Shown: positions 1 through 6,969 of the stretch, in pieces
Layout: every line of letters starts with the position of its first letter
Position numbering within the stretch: position 1 is the first letter of the stretch
From: an uncultured Alphaproteobacteria bacterium
GTDB lineage: Bacteria; Pseudomonadota; Alphaproteobacteria; Rickettsiales; UBA1997
Direction of reading: 5' to 3'
DNA: 11,991 nt
Assembly: GCA_903837365.1 (NCBI GenBank)
Contig: CAILUF010000056.1
Location: 1 to 11,991 of the forward strand
Position numbers and translations under genes: made by a program
The notes under the pieces: generated by a model
The model's input: only the letters and a program-made list of their open reading frames with translations
Told to the model about the DNA's origin: nothing
Database searches by the model: none

Positions 1-1
1 A

Positions 2-47
2 TTATAAAATATTTAAAAAAATATTTTATAACAAAAAAAGTTATAAA
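2..47 (-). terminator. Overlapping AT-only inverted repeats downstream of hisF
   Basis: Two overlapping perfect inverted repeats follow the hisF stop. One is TTTATAAC (25-32) with GTTATAAA (40-47), 8 bp around seven A. The other is 13 bp, 2-14 with 19-31 (TATAAAATATTT core), around AAAA. They share bases 25-31, so only one can form fully at a time. In the minus-strand RNA they would end the cybB-hisF transcript, but any U-run after the second lies beyond the window. The stem length is notable even in an AT-rich genome. Confidence 0.4.
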
Positions 48-65
48 CAAATGAAAATAATTATA

Positions 66-824
66 TTAATTATTTCTAATTGGAAATTGTTGTTGACTAA
101 GAAATTCTTTAGCTTCAGCAATTGAGATTTCGTTAAAATGAAAAATTGACGCAGCTAACAAAGCTGATGCTCCAGCATTTAAACCTTGTGCAAAATGCTC
201 TAATCTTCCAACTCCTCCCGAAGCAATTACGGGAATTTTGGCATTATCGCAAATTTTTTTGAGTAATTCTAAATCATATCCCTGCTTGGTTCCGTCCTGA
301 TTCATCGAAGTTAATAAAATTTCACCAGCACCTAACTCCTCAACTCTTTTTGCCCATTCAAAAGCATCCAGATCAGTTTCCTTTTTTCCGCCCAATGAAT
401 AAACTTTATATTGTCCTTGGCTATTTTTTTTAACATCAATAGCAACTACTACGCATTGACTTCCAAACTTATTAGCCGAATCACTGATCAATTGGCAATT
501 ATTAATCGCTGAGCTATTGATGGAAATTTTATCAGCACCCGATTTTAGCAAGTCACTAAAATCATCAATACAGCGAACTCCACCACCTACGGTAAAAGGA
601 ATGAAGCAAACTTGCGCAACCTTTCTAACCATGTCGATCATGATGCTACGATTTTCTTGAGATGCTGAAATATCAAGAAAGCATAATTCATCTGCTCCTT
701 TTTCATAATATGATTTAGCAAGAGATACGGGATCTCCAGCTTCGATTAAATTTTCAAAATTAATTCCCTTAACGACTTGATTATTTTTAACGTCCAAACA
801 TGGTATTATGCGATTCTTAAGCAT
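66..824 (-). CDS. hisF: Imidazole glycerol phosphate synthase, cyclase subunit HisF
   Basis: HisF is the cyclase half of the HisH-HisF enzyme. It uses ammonia supplied by HisH to turn PRFAR into imidazole glycerol phosphate and AICAR, linking histidine and purine synthesis in the cytosol. The 252-residue product has the usual family length and aligns end to end in my reading. It begins RIIPCLDVK with catalytic Asp11 and Lys19, has the GGG phosphate-binding loop at 80-82, the second catalytic Asp at 130 (VVVAID), the LTSMNQDGT segment at 171-179 and the second phosphate loop ASGG at 201-204. Nothing is truncated. The ATG start places RIIPCLD at its normal N-terminal position. It lies 7 bp downstream of cybB and is probably cotranscribed with it. 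HisH, HisA and other his genes are not in the window, so its pathway context cannot be judged. A HisF paralogue serving another amidotransferase pathway is possible, but the sequence looks canonical. Confidence 0.95.
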   Translation of the reverse strand: MLKNRIIPCLDVKNNQVVKGINFENLIEAGDPVSLAKSYYEKGADELCFLDISASQENRSIMIDMVRKVAQVCFIPFTVGGGVRCIDDFSDLLKSGADKISINSSAINNCQLISDSANKFGSQCVVVAIDVKKNSQGQYKVYSLGGKKETDLDAFEWAKRVEELGAGEILLTSMNQDGTKQGYDLELLKKICDNAKIPVIASGGVGRLEHFAQGLNAGASALLAASIFHFNEISIAEAKEFLSQQQFPIRNN

Positions 825-831
825 GTTTTAC

Positions 832-1356
832 TTACAGCATTCTATTTAGAACATCATTTTCTTTTTGATCAAAAAAACGATGTTTAATTACGGCGATGAC
901 GTGAATCGCAATTAATCCAGCTAAAGTATATGCTGAAATTTCATGAACTTCACTAAAAATTTTGGCATTGTCGATATTGATTGAAGTTATAAAGGGTAGT
1001 AAAATTCCAAAAAATTTAACTTCATAGCCAAAAGAATTTGACATTAAATATCCAGAAAGAGGAACAATCAACATTAGAGCGTAAAGACCAAAATGACCAA
1101 GATGCGCTAAAATTCTTTCATATTTTTTTATAGTTTGGGGTAGAGCAGGGGGATGATTTAAAAAACGGTTTACAATACGCAAACTCAGCAAAATCAATAC
1201 CAAAACCCCAAATGATTTGTGAAGATCAAAAAGAGTGTAGCGATTAGTGCTGTCCTCACCAACAAAATCGGCGATATAAATACCAAAACCAATCATGAAA
1301 ATAATTAGCAATGCCATAATCCAGTGAAAAACTCGTGAAAGTAAGTGATATTTCAT
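832..1356 (-). CDS. cybB: Cytochrome b561 family di-heme membrane protein
   Basis: This is an inner-membrane b-type cytochrome of the bacterial CybB family, which carries electrons across the membrane to or from quinone. In E. coli a superoxide:ubiquinone role has been proposed; the donor here is unknown. At 174 residues it matches the family length. It starts MKYHLLSRVFHWIMA, the typical opening, with His11 at the start of the first helix. Four hydrophobic helices fall near 12-30, 47-65, 84-105 and 139-158. His46 in LHKSFG, His138 in VHEISAY and His152 in AIHVIAV have the spacing expected of the other heme ligands; that assignment is by family analogy. His85 and His88 are also present. The gene follows infB after 72 bp and precedes hisF by 7 bp. 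No Shine-Dalgarno is evident before the ATG. The family is confident; the gene symbol is by best resemblance. Confidence 0.85.
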   Translation of the reverse strand: MKYHLLSRVFHWIMALLIIFMIGFGIYIADFVGEDSTNRYTLFDLHKSFGVLVLILLSLRIVNRFLNHPPALPQTIKKYERILAHLGHFGLYALMLIVPLSGYLMSNSFGYEVKFFGILLPFITSINIDNAKIFSEVHEISAYTLAGLIAIHVIAVIKHRFFDQKENDVLNRML

Positions 1357-1428
1357 AATAATAGTTTAAAGTAATGAATAATTAAAATAATTAACAATGG
1401 TTAACAATATTAAATAATAAACAAAATA

Positions 1429-4080
1429 TTATATTGATCTTTTTTGTTCAACAATTTCATAGCATTCCAAGATATCTTTTTCTTTAATATCTTCGTAATT
1501 TTCAAATGAAACTCCGCATTCAAAGCCATGCTTAACTTCCTTGGCATCTTCTTTAAAGCGTTTAAGAGTTTTAAGAACTCCGTCATGAATCACTACGCTG
1601 TCGCGAAGAAGTCTAACTCGGGCATTTCTTTTGATCAAACCATCGGTTACAAAAGATCCAGCAATCTTGCCAGATCCAGAAACTTTAAAGACCTGTCTAA
1701 TTTCAGCATGACCAAGATATTCTTCATTTTTCAATGGCGTTAATAAGCCAGAAAGTAGTAATTTTAAATCATCAACCAAATTGTAAATGATTGAATAATA
1801 ACGAATGTCAATTTTTTTATTGTCAGCAATATTTTTTGCCGAAGAATTTGCTCTAACATTAAAACCAATAATCAATGCTGATGAGGCTAGGGCGAGACTA
1901 ACATCACTTTCAGAAATCCCACCAGTTGCAGAGTGAATAATTTTTATCGCTACTTCGCTATTACTGAGTTTGGTAATGCTTCCAATGATTGCCTCAACAG
2001 ATCCATTAACATCGCCTTTTACAATCAAGTTAAGATATTTTAATTTGCCTTTGCCAGATTCTTTAAAAATATCGCTAAGCGATCTAACTGAATTTTTGAG
2101 AGCTTTATTTTCTTTTTCTTTGCGAGATCGATATGAAATAATTTCACGCGCTTGTCTTTCTTCGTTAACTTCAACAAATTTATCGCCAGCATTTGGGGCG
2201 TGATCTAAACCTAAAATTTCAACCGGAACCGATGGGGTAATGCTCGTAATATTTTTACCAGTATCGTCAGTCATTTTACGAATTTTACCATATGAAGTTC
2301 CAGCGACGATTAAATCGGAAATATCAAGAGTACCTTTTTGGACAAGAACAGTAGCAATTACGCCTTTATTGGCATCAATGCGCGATTCAATTACAACACC
2401 AACTGATTTACCGCGATAAGGAGCTTTCAAATCAAGCATTTCGGCTTGCAGTAAAATTGCTTCTTCAAGTTTATCGAGATTTATTTTTGCTTTAGCGGAA
2501 ACATTTACAAACATCACATCACCACCTAATTCCTCAGCAACAATTTGCTGATTAAGCAATTCATTTTTAACAATTTCTGGATTACTTCCTGGTTTGTCAA
2601 TTTTATTAACAGCAACAATAATTGGAACGTTGGCAGCTTTGGCGTGATTGATTGCTTCAATGGTTTGTTCTTTAACGCCATCATCGGCTGCAACCACAAG
2701 AACAACGATGTCAGTAATATTTGCACCGCGTGAACGCATTTCAGTAAAAGCTTCGTGACCAGGAGTATCTAAGAAAGTGATGAATTTGCCATTTTTAGTT
2801 TGAATGCGCGAAGCGCCGATATGCTGAGTAATTCCGCCATGCTCTTTATCAACGACATTCGTTAAACGAAGTGCGTCAAGCAATGAAGTTTTACCGTGAT
2901 CAACGTGACCCATAATCGTCACAACCGGTGCGCGAGGTTTTATGTCATCATGATCGTAACTTTCTTCTAAAATATTTTCGATATCATTATTGGAAACTCT
3001 TTTGGCAGTATGACCAAATTCACCAATAATAATTTCTGCAGTATCTGCATCAATCGCTTGATTGCTGGTAACAACCATGCCCATTGAAAATAATTTTTTA
3101 ACAACATCGCCAGCCTTTTCTGACATCCGATCAGAAAGTTCGGAAACGGTAATTAATTCGGGTAAAATAACTTCACGAGAAATTTTTTTGTAATCTTTTT
3201 GAGCGTTATTTTCAATTCCATATTTATTTTTATAACGCGGTTTTCTTCTGCGTGTTGAGGTTGAATCAAAGCCATCTTCATTATCAGAATCGATAATGTA
3301 AGTTAAGCGACGAGTGTTGAATTTATCGTCTTTGAGAGTTTGGCGATTTTTGGAATTGGCATCTTCTTCGGTAAAGCTTCGTGGAGAATGGATGGTTTTT
3401 TTATTTTTTTTACGATCTTTTTCAATTTGTTCTTTTTGAATTTTTTCTTTAGCAAGTTTTTCAGTTTCAATTTTTTTGCGTTCTTGAACAAATTTCTCTC
3501 TTTGTTCTTTTTGCTGATTGGACAGTGCTACGCTTTGCTTAATCTTGTTGCGAACATCAAAATTATCAGGATTATAGGTTGAAATTTTTGGAGCAAAATT
3601 TGTAGATTTTTGTTCGTGATTATCATGAATTGATGATTCGACTGACTTTGGTTTTTCATCAATAGTTTTCGAAAAATTAGAATGATCATGTGAATTTAAT
3701 TCCTCTTTGATAGATAAATTTTTTGACGAAATTTCATTTGTTTTAACTGTGTTTTCTTTTCTGTGATCTTTAGTTGATTCCATGTTGGAATCCCTGATTT
3801 TATTGAAAACATCATGAGTTTTATGATTATCAAATTGATTATTTTTTGATGATGAAATAGCTTTAAATCTTGCTTCTAATTCATTTTTATTAAGACCAGT
3901 TGAGTTATAATCGTTATTGTTATGTTCTTTTTTTCTTCCTTTTATCGTAACATGAACAGCAGAGCTATTTTGTTTTTTTTCTTTATCATGATTTTTTTTA
4001 CCAAGATCTGAGGAGCTAGCCGATGAAGGAAGTTTTAGTGTTAATTTTGAGCGAGTGTTACTTGTGTTATTGTCAGTCAT
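1429..4080 (-). CDS. infB: Translation initiation factor IF-2
   Basis: IF-2 is the GTPase that brings initiator fMet-tRNA to the 30S subunit and promotes 50S joining. The 883-residue protein has a charged, Asn/Lys/Asp/His-rich, probably disordered N-terminal region (1-300). Within it, LTLKLP (13-18) and [13 protein letters not shown] (63-75) resemble short motifs of alphaproteobacterial IF-2. An IF2_N-type segment follows at about 305-355. The G domain begins near 383, with G1 GHVDHGKT at 391-398, G2 around GITQH (416-420), G3 DTPGH at 438-442, G4 NKID at 492-495 and G5 SAK at 528-530. The C-terminal half carries the beta-barrel domain II, the [13 protein letters not shown] domain, and the final fMet-tRNA-binding C2 domain ([16 protein letters not shown]). 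All are intact. It is 98 bp downstream of nusA, with no ylxR between, and is followed by cybB instead of the common rbfA. The ATG at 4078-4080 gives a normal N-terminus. Confidence 0.97.
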   Translation of the reverse strand: MTDNNTSNTRSKLTLKLPSSASSSDLGKKNHDKEKKQNSSAVHVTIKGRKKEHNNNDYNSTGLNKNELEARFKAISSSKNNQFDNHKTHDVFNKIRDSNMESTKDHRKENTVKTNEISSKNLSIKEELNSHDHSNFSKTIDEKPKSVESSIHDNHEQKSTNFAPKISTYNPDNFDVRNKIKQSVALSNQQKEQREKFVQERKKIETEKLAKEKIQKEQIEKDRKKNKKTIHSPRSFTEEDANSKNRQTLKDDKFNTRRLTYIIDSDNEDGFDSTSTRRRKPRYKNKYGIENNAQKDYKKISREVILPELITVSELSDRMSEKAGDVVKKLFSMGMVVTSNQAIDADTAEIIIGEFGHTAKRVSNNDIENILEESYDHDDIKPRAPVVTIMGHVDHGKTSLLDALRLTNVVDKEHGGITQHIGASRIQTKNGKFITFLDTPGHEAFTEMRSRGANITDIVVLVVAADDGVKEQTIEAINHAKAANVPIIVAVNKIDKPGSNPEIVKNELLNQQIVAEELGGDVMFVNVSAKAKINLDKLEEAILLQAEMLDLKAPYRGKSVGVVIESRIDANKGVIATVLVQKGTLDISDLIVAGTSYGKIRKMTDDTGKNITSITPSVPVEILGLDHAPNAGDKFVEVNEERQAREIISYRSRKEKENKALKNSVRSLSDIFKESGKGKLKYLNLIVKGDVNGSVEAIIGSITKLSNSEVAIKIIHSATGGISESDVSLALASSALIIGFNVRANSSAKNIADNKKIDIRYYSIIYNLVDDLKLLLSGLLTPLKNEEYLGHAEIRQVFKVSGSGKIAGSFVTDGLIKRNARVRLLRDSVVIHDGVLKTLKRFKEDAKEVKHGFECGVSFENYEDIKEKDILECYEIVEQKRSI

Positions 4081-4122
4081 TGGTTAAAATAAATTTATGC
4101 ATTAAGATTTAAAATTATCATT

Positions 4123-4186
4123 CTAGCTAAAGAATTTTTGCTAAAAATTTAGCAAAATAATTAAATCTCTTTAAAGCCTTAGCTAG
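4123..4186 (-). promoter_or_regulatory. Nested inverted repeats in the nusA-infB junction
   Basis: The nusA-infB gap holds two nested perfect inverted repeats. The outer arms are CTAGCTAA (4123-4130) and TTAGCTAG (4179-4186); the second overlaps the nusA stop codon. Inside lies a 10-bp perfect stem, TTTTGCTAAA (4136-4145) and TTTAGCAAAA (4148-4157), around a two-base centre, so the terminal pairs would probably open. GCTAAA at 4126-4131 can also pair with TTTAGC at 4148-4153, giving an alternative fold. On the minus-strand RNA the inner stem is followed by AUUCUUUAGC, not by a clean U-run, so a standard intrinsic terminator is unlikely. An attenuator, processing site or stability element is possible. 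The repeats are seen directly; the function is inference. Confidence 0.45.
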
Positions 4187-5465
4187 TTTTTTGTAAATAT
4201 TCTTCGGCTCGACGCTTAATTTCTTTAGCAATTTCTTCATCAAAACCTTCGATTGAAGTAATCTCTGAAACTTCTGCTTGAGCAAGTGACTCTATAGTTA
4301 AAAAGCCTTCAGAAGCAAGTAAGTTAGCGATCATATCTTCAACATCAAGAGTTTCAATGAATAATTTTGAAGCCTGATTAAATTCAGTTGATCGACGAGC
4401 AGATTCTTGATCTTCAGTCATAACGTCAATTTTATGATTAACTAATTTTGAAGCAAGTTTAACATTTTGTCCACCACGTCCAATCGCAAGACTTAGTTGA
4501 TCCTCAGGAACAACTACTTCAATTAATTTATTTTCTTCATCAACAACAACTTTGCTAATTTTAGCAGGAGTCAATGAGCTAATTACAAGCTCAGCAATAT
4601 TTGGTGAATATTTAATAATATCAATTTTTTCACCGCGTAATTCAGAACTTACTGATTGAACTCTGCTACCTCTGATGCCAATGAATGAGCCGATAATATC
4701 GATATCATCGCGACGCGAATAAATGGCAATTTTTGCACGTGAACCAGGATCACGCGCAACAGCTTTAACCTCAATATTTCCTTCATATAATTCAGGAACT
4801 TCTTGCTCGAATAATTTAACTAAAAATTGTGGATGAGTTCGTGACAAGAAAATTTGCGCTCCGAAGGATTCCTGACGAACATCCTCGATGTAGCAACGCA
4901 TGCGATCGCCAACGCGAAATGTCTCGCGATTAATTAAACCACTTTCGTGAATAACTGCTTCATAACCATCAACTTCCATAACGATATTTTTGAGACCAAC
5001 TTTTTTCACGGAAGCGCTAACTATATCGCCAATGCGATCTTTAAAGAGATTAAATTCTTTATTTTTTTCAGCTTCTTTAACTTTACGAATTATTTCGTTA
5101 CGAGCAACTTGCGCAACGACGCGATTTAAGTCAATTGGCGGAAGTTCTTGAACGATGATATCGCCAATTTCAACTTCGCTATTTTCTTTTTTAGCATGCT
5201 TTAAATCTATATGAGTTCTGATGTCAAAATCTTCAGTGTCATTAGCAACAACTTGTAGTTTATTGAAGAGTTTAATTTGCCCAGATTTGCGATCGATTTT
5301 GCAATCAATATCTAAGTGATGACCATATTTTTTCTTAGCGGCAAGTTTAATACCTTCTTCCATTGCCTCAATTACTTCTTGAGGTTCGATACCTTTTTCG
5401 TGTGCAATATTTTCAGCTACCAGAAGTATTTCTTTGTTACCCATGATTGTTAAGTTGCTAGCCAT
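4179..5465 (-). CDS. nusA: Transcription termination/antitermination factor NusA
   Basis: NusA binds RNA polymerase and nascent RNA and affects pausing, termination and antitermination. The 428-residue protein has the N-terminal polymerase-binding domain (about 8-140, including ALAAKKKYG-like IKLAAKKKYG at 39-48), an S1 domain (about 145-208), KH1 with GSFIGIRGSR at 259-268 and the conserved ELRGEKIDII at 275-284, and KH2 with the IGRGGQN loop at 328-334. One C-terminal helix-hairpin-helix acidic repeat follows (about 372-425). E. coli NusA is 495 residues with two such repeats, so this one appears to have a single copy. The ATG at 5463-5465 was used; Met8 is an alternative, and neither has a clear Shine-Dalgarno. 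No rimP lies immediately upstream. infB follows after 98 bp, so the two are probably in one transcription unit. Confidence 0.96.
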   Translation of the reverse strand: MASNLTIMGNKEILLVAENIAHEKGIEPQEVIEAMEEGIKLAAKKKYGHHLDIDCKIDRKSGQIKLFNKLQVVANDTEDFDIRTHIDLKHAKKENSEVEIGDIIVQELPPIDLNRVVAQVARNEIIRKVKEAEKNKEFNLFKDRIGDIVSASVKKVGLKNIVMEVDGYEAVIHESGLINRETFRVGDRMRCYIEDVRQESFGAQIFLSRTHPQFLVKLFEQEVPELYEGNIEVKAVARDPGSRAKIAIYSRRDDIDIIGSFIGIRGSRVQSVSSELRGEKIDIIKYSPNIAELVISSLTPAKISKVVVDEENKLIEVVVPEDQLSLAIGRGGQNVKLASKLVNHKIDVMTEDQESARRSTEFNQASKLFIETLDVEDMIANLLASEGFLTIESLAQAEVSEITSIEGFDEEIAKEIKRRAEEYLQKTS

Positions 5466-5780
5466 AAATTTTGTTAGTTTATTATAATTTATTAAAATTG
5501 CTGAAAGTTAATATTTTAAGTTAAAATTAAATAGTAAGTAATTAAAGTTAACTTTATCTTTAGATTTTGAATTTGATTTATTAATTAATATTAAAATTGG
5601 ATATAGTTTTAAGATAAGAATCAACTAAAATTCAGCATTAAATCAGCATTTAAGGAAATAATAAATCTAAAAAAAAATAAATCAACATTTTAAATTAATT
5701 TATTTAGGGATAATGATATTACTCTTTTTATTTCGTTATTAAATCTCAGTGAACTTGTGTTTATTAGTCCAGTTAATAAT
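5466..5780. other. Gene-free AT-rich region between lapA and nusA
   Basis: I find no credible coding or RNA gene in these 315 bases, where rimP would often be found. The stretch contains a 14-bp perfect palindrome TAAAGTTAACTTTA at 5543-5556. It also has an 11-bp tandem near-repeat, TCAGCATTAAA then TCAGCATTTAA (5632-5653, one mismatch). At the lapA stop there is a short inverted repeat AGTTAA-TAAT-TTAACT (5771-5786). It should contain the nusA promoter and the end of the virD4-aroE-lapA transcript. No rimP remnant is visible by eye. Confidence 0.6.
5481..5511 (-). promoter_or_regulatory. Candidate nusA promoter
   Basis: On the minus strand there is a perfect -10 hexamer TATAAT (5486-5481). 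A partial -35, TTAACT (5511-5506), lies upstream with a 19-base spacer. This would start transcription a few bases before the nusA ATG, leaving a very short leader. The spacer is longer than ideal and the background is very AT-rich, so a chance match is quite possible. Confidence 0.3.
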
Positions 5781-6083
5781 TTAACTAAAATTTTGTTGAG
5801 CTTGAAGTTGTTTTTGAAGTTTTTTAATTTTGTGCTGATCGTGAATTCTATTGAAAAAATTTCGAATGAATTTTTGAGAGAAAATTAAAAAAGTAGTAAT
5901 CACCCCAAGGGAAAAGCAACTTATCATCAAGGTAAAAATTCGCATTTGCGCGCTAAAATTAAAAAATGTAAAATCAATATCAATAATTTGGCGATTATTA
6001 ACCATGAAAATAACCAGCAAAATCAACAATGTAAGGGCAATTAAATTGCGAATAATTTTAAAAAGCTTTTTTAATAAATTCAT
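5781..6083 (-). CDS. LapA-domain (DUF1049) small membrane protein
   Basis: This 100-residue protein has the layout of the LapA/DUF1049 family: two transmembrane helices (about 12-28 and 47-69) and a basic, Gln-rich helical tail (about 77-97) likely to form a short coiled coil in the cytoplasm. The segment VNNRQIIDIDFTFFNF (28-43) matches the usual 'NN..+ID..F' loop between the helices. In E. coli LapA works with LapB in controlling lipopolysaccharide synthesis. Many alphaproteobacterial family members have no proven role, and a LapB partner is not seen here. It starts 2 bp after the aroE stop, so it is almost certainly translated from the same mRNA as virD4 and aroE. The family call rests on topology and the loop motif. 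Confidence 0.75.
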   Translation of the reverse strand: MNLLKKLFKIIRNLIALTLLILLVIFMVNNRQIIDIDFTFFNFSAQMRIFTLMISCFSLGVITTFLIFSQKFIRNFFNRIHDQHKIKKLQKQLQAQQNFS

Positions 6084-6085
6084 AA

Positions 6086-6967
6086 TTATATTTTATTTGA
6101 TGTTAATAGTTTTTCAATATCATGAGTATCTTTTACTGAAACTCCATACCACATGTTAAAACCTACTAAAGCTTGTCTAATTAACATGCCAATCCCTGTA
6201 ACTATAGGATTACCACGTTTTATTGCTTCGTATAATAAATCAGTTATTAATGGTTTATAAACTATGTCATAGACTATAGCTTTAATTTTTAAATTATTTA
6301 AGTTAAGAAGTAAAGGCGATTGATCAATCATCCCTAGGGATGATGAATTGATTAAAATATCGCAATTAACAAGCGCTGTTTCGAAATCAGTAATTGGTAA
6401 ATAAAATAAATTACATTTGAATTCTTGCGCGAGTTCATTGAAATCATTAATTAAATTTTGAGCACGATTAATATCGCGATTGGTTATATAAATATTTTTT
6501 ACGCCATTTGTAATAAGTCCATAAACTACAGCTCGACAAGCTCCTCCAGCTCCAATTACAAAAGCATTTTTTTGTTCAAAAACAAAGTTGTTATATTTAT
6601 CAAAAATATTTTCAACAAAACCTTGCGCATCGGAATTAAAGCCGTGTAATTTTTTATTTTCATCAATAACAACAGTGTTGACTGCCTTGATTATTTTTGC
6701 TTCATTGCTAACAAAATCACATTTATGAAAAATTTTTTCTTTAAAAGGGATGGTAACATTAAAACCTCGAAAACCTTGATTTGTAAGGTTATTTATTGCT
6801 AAGTCGAAATTTTGCGGTTCAATTTCAATTGCCTGATAAGTACCGTTTATTTTAAATTTTTCTATGAAAAAATTATGAATTTTTGGAGAAAGTGAATTAT
6901 TGACCGGAAAGCCGATTACTCCAGCTTTGGTAAGATTATGCGCTTGAGTATTTATTTGATTTAACAT
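6086..6967 (-). CDS. aroE: Shikimate dehydrogenase (NADP+)
   Basis: AroE reduces 3-dehydroshikimate to shikimate, the fourth step of the chorismate pathway, in the cytosol. The 293-residue protein has both domains. The substrate half carries the SLS serines at 25 and 27 (the usual preceding His is Asn24), NVTIPFK with catalytic Lys76, and GFNSDAQGF with catalytic Asp113; the common Thr before this Asp is Ser112, a mild change. The nucleotide half has GAGGACRA (139-146), NRDINRA (163-169), NSSSLGM (207-213) and GIGMLIRQA with Gln265. It starts 2 bp after the virD4 stop and ends 2 bp before lapA. An AGGAGG at 6984-6989, inside the last virD4 codons, lies 15 bases before this ATG, farther than optimal. 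An in-frame TAA just upstream excludes a longer start. A quinate/shikimate dehydrogenase specificity cannot be excluded but is less likely. Confidence 0.93.
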   Translation of the reverse strand: MLNQINTQAHNLTKAGVIGFPVNNSLSPKIHNFFIEKFKINGTYQAIEIEPQNFDLAINNLTNQGFRGFNVTIPFKEKIFHKCDFVSNEAKIIKAVNTVVIDENKKLHGFNSDAQGFVENIFDKYNNFVFEQKNAFVIGAGGACRAVVYGLITNGVKNIYITNRDINRAQNLINDFNELAQEFKCNLFYLPITDFETALVNCDILINSSSLGMIDQSPLLLNLNNLKIKAIVYDIVYKPLITDLLYEAIKRGNPIVTGIGMLIRQALVGFNMWYGVSVKDTHDIEKLLTSNKI

Positions 6968-6969
6968 CG

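Noticed and set aside
51..125. Small plus-strand frame starting at the ATG at 51
   Set aside because: About 24 codons, overlapping the hisF 3' end, with no ribosome binding site.
1391..1436. Minus-strand TATAAT (1428-1433) and the repeated TTAACAAT (1391-1398, 1401-1408) as a cybB promoter and operator
   Set aside because: No -35 at acceptable spacing, and the hexamer overlaps the infB stop; such matches are frequent in this base composition.
1528..2203. Plus-strand open frames at 1528-1743 and 1970-2203
   Set aside because: They lie antisense within the conserved C-terminal half of infB, have no recognisable protein pattern and are shadows of the real gene.
2526..2733. Short frames on both strands within the IF-2 GTPase region
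   Set aside because: They overlap the highly conserved G domain and have no supporting features.
3303..3582. Phe-rich plus-strand frame (3340-3582) that looks like a membrane protein, and a Lys-rich minus-strand frame (3303-3491)
   Set aside because: Both are out-of-frame readings of the Lys/Glu-rich IF-2 N-terminal region; antisense of Lys/Glu codons naturally gives Phe/Leu.
4947..5129. Plus-strand frame inside nusA
   Set aside because: Antisense shadow of the S1 domain region.
5466..5780. tRNA or other structured RNA gene in the longest gap
   Set aside because: No cloverleaf, no TTC-type T loop and no CCA-end pattern; almost entirely A/T.
6458..6649. Plus-strand frame inside aroE
   Set aside because: Antisense to the nucleotide-binding domain; low-complexity Ser/Ile composition typical of a shadow.
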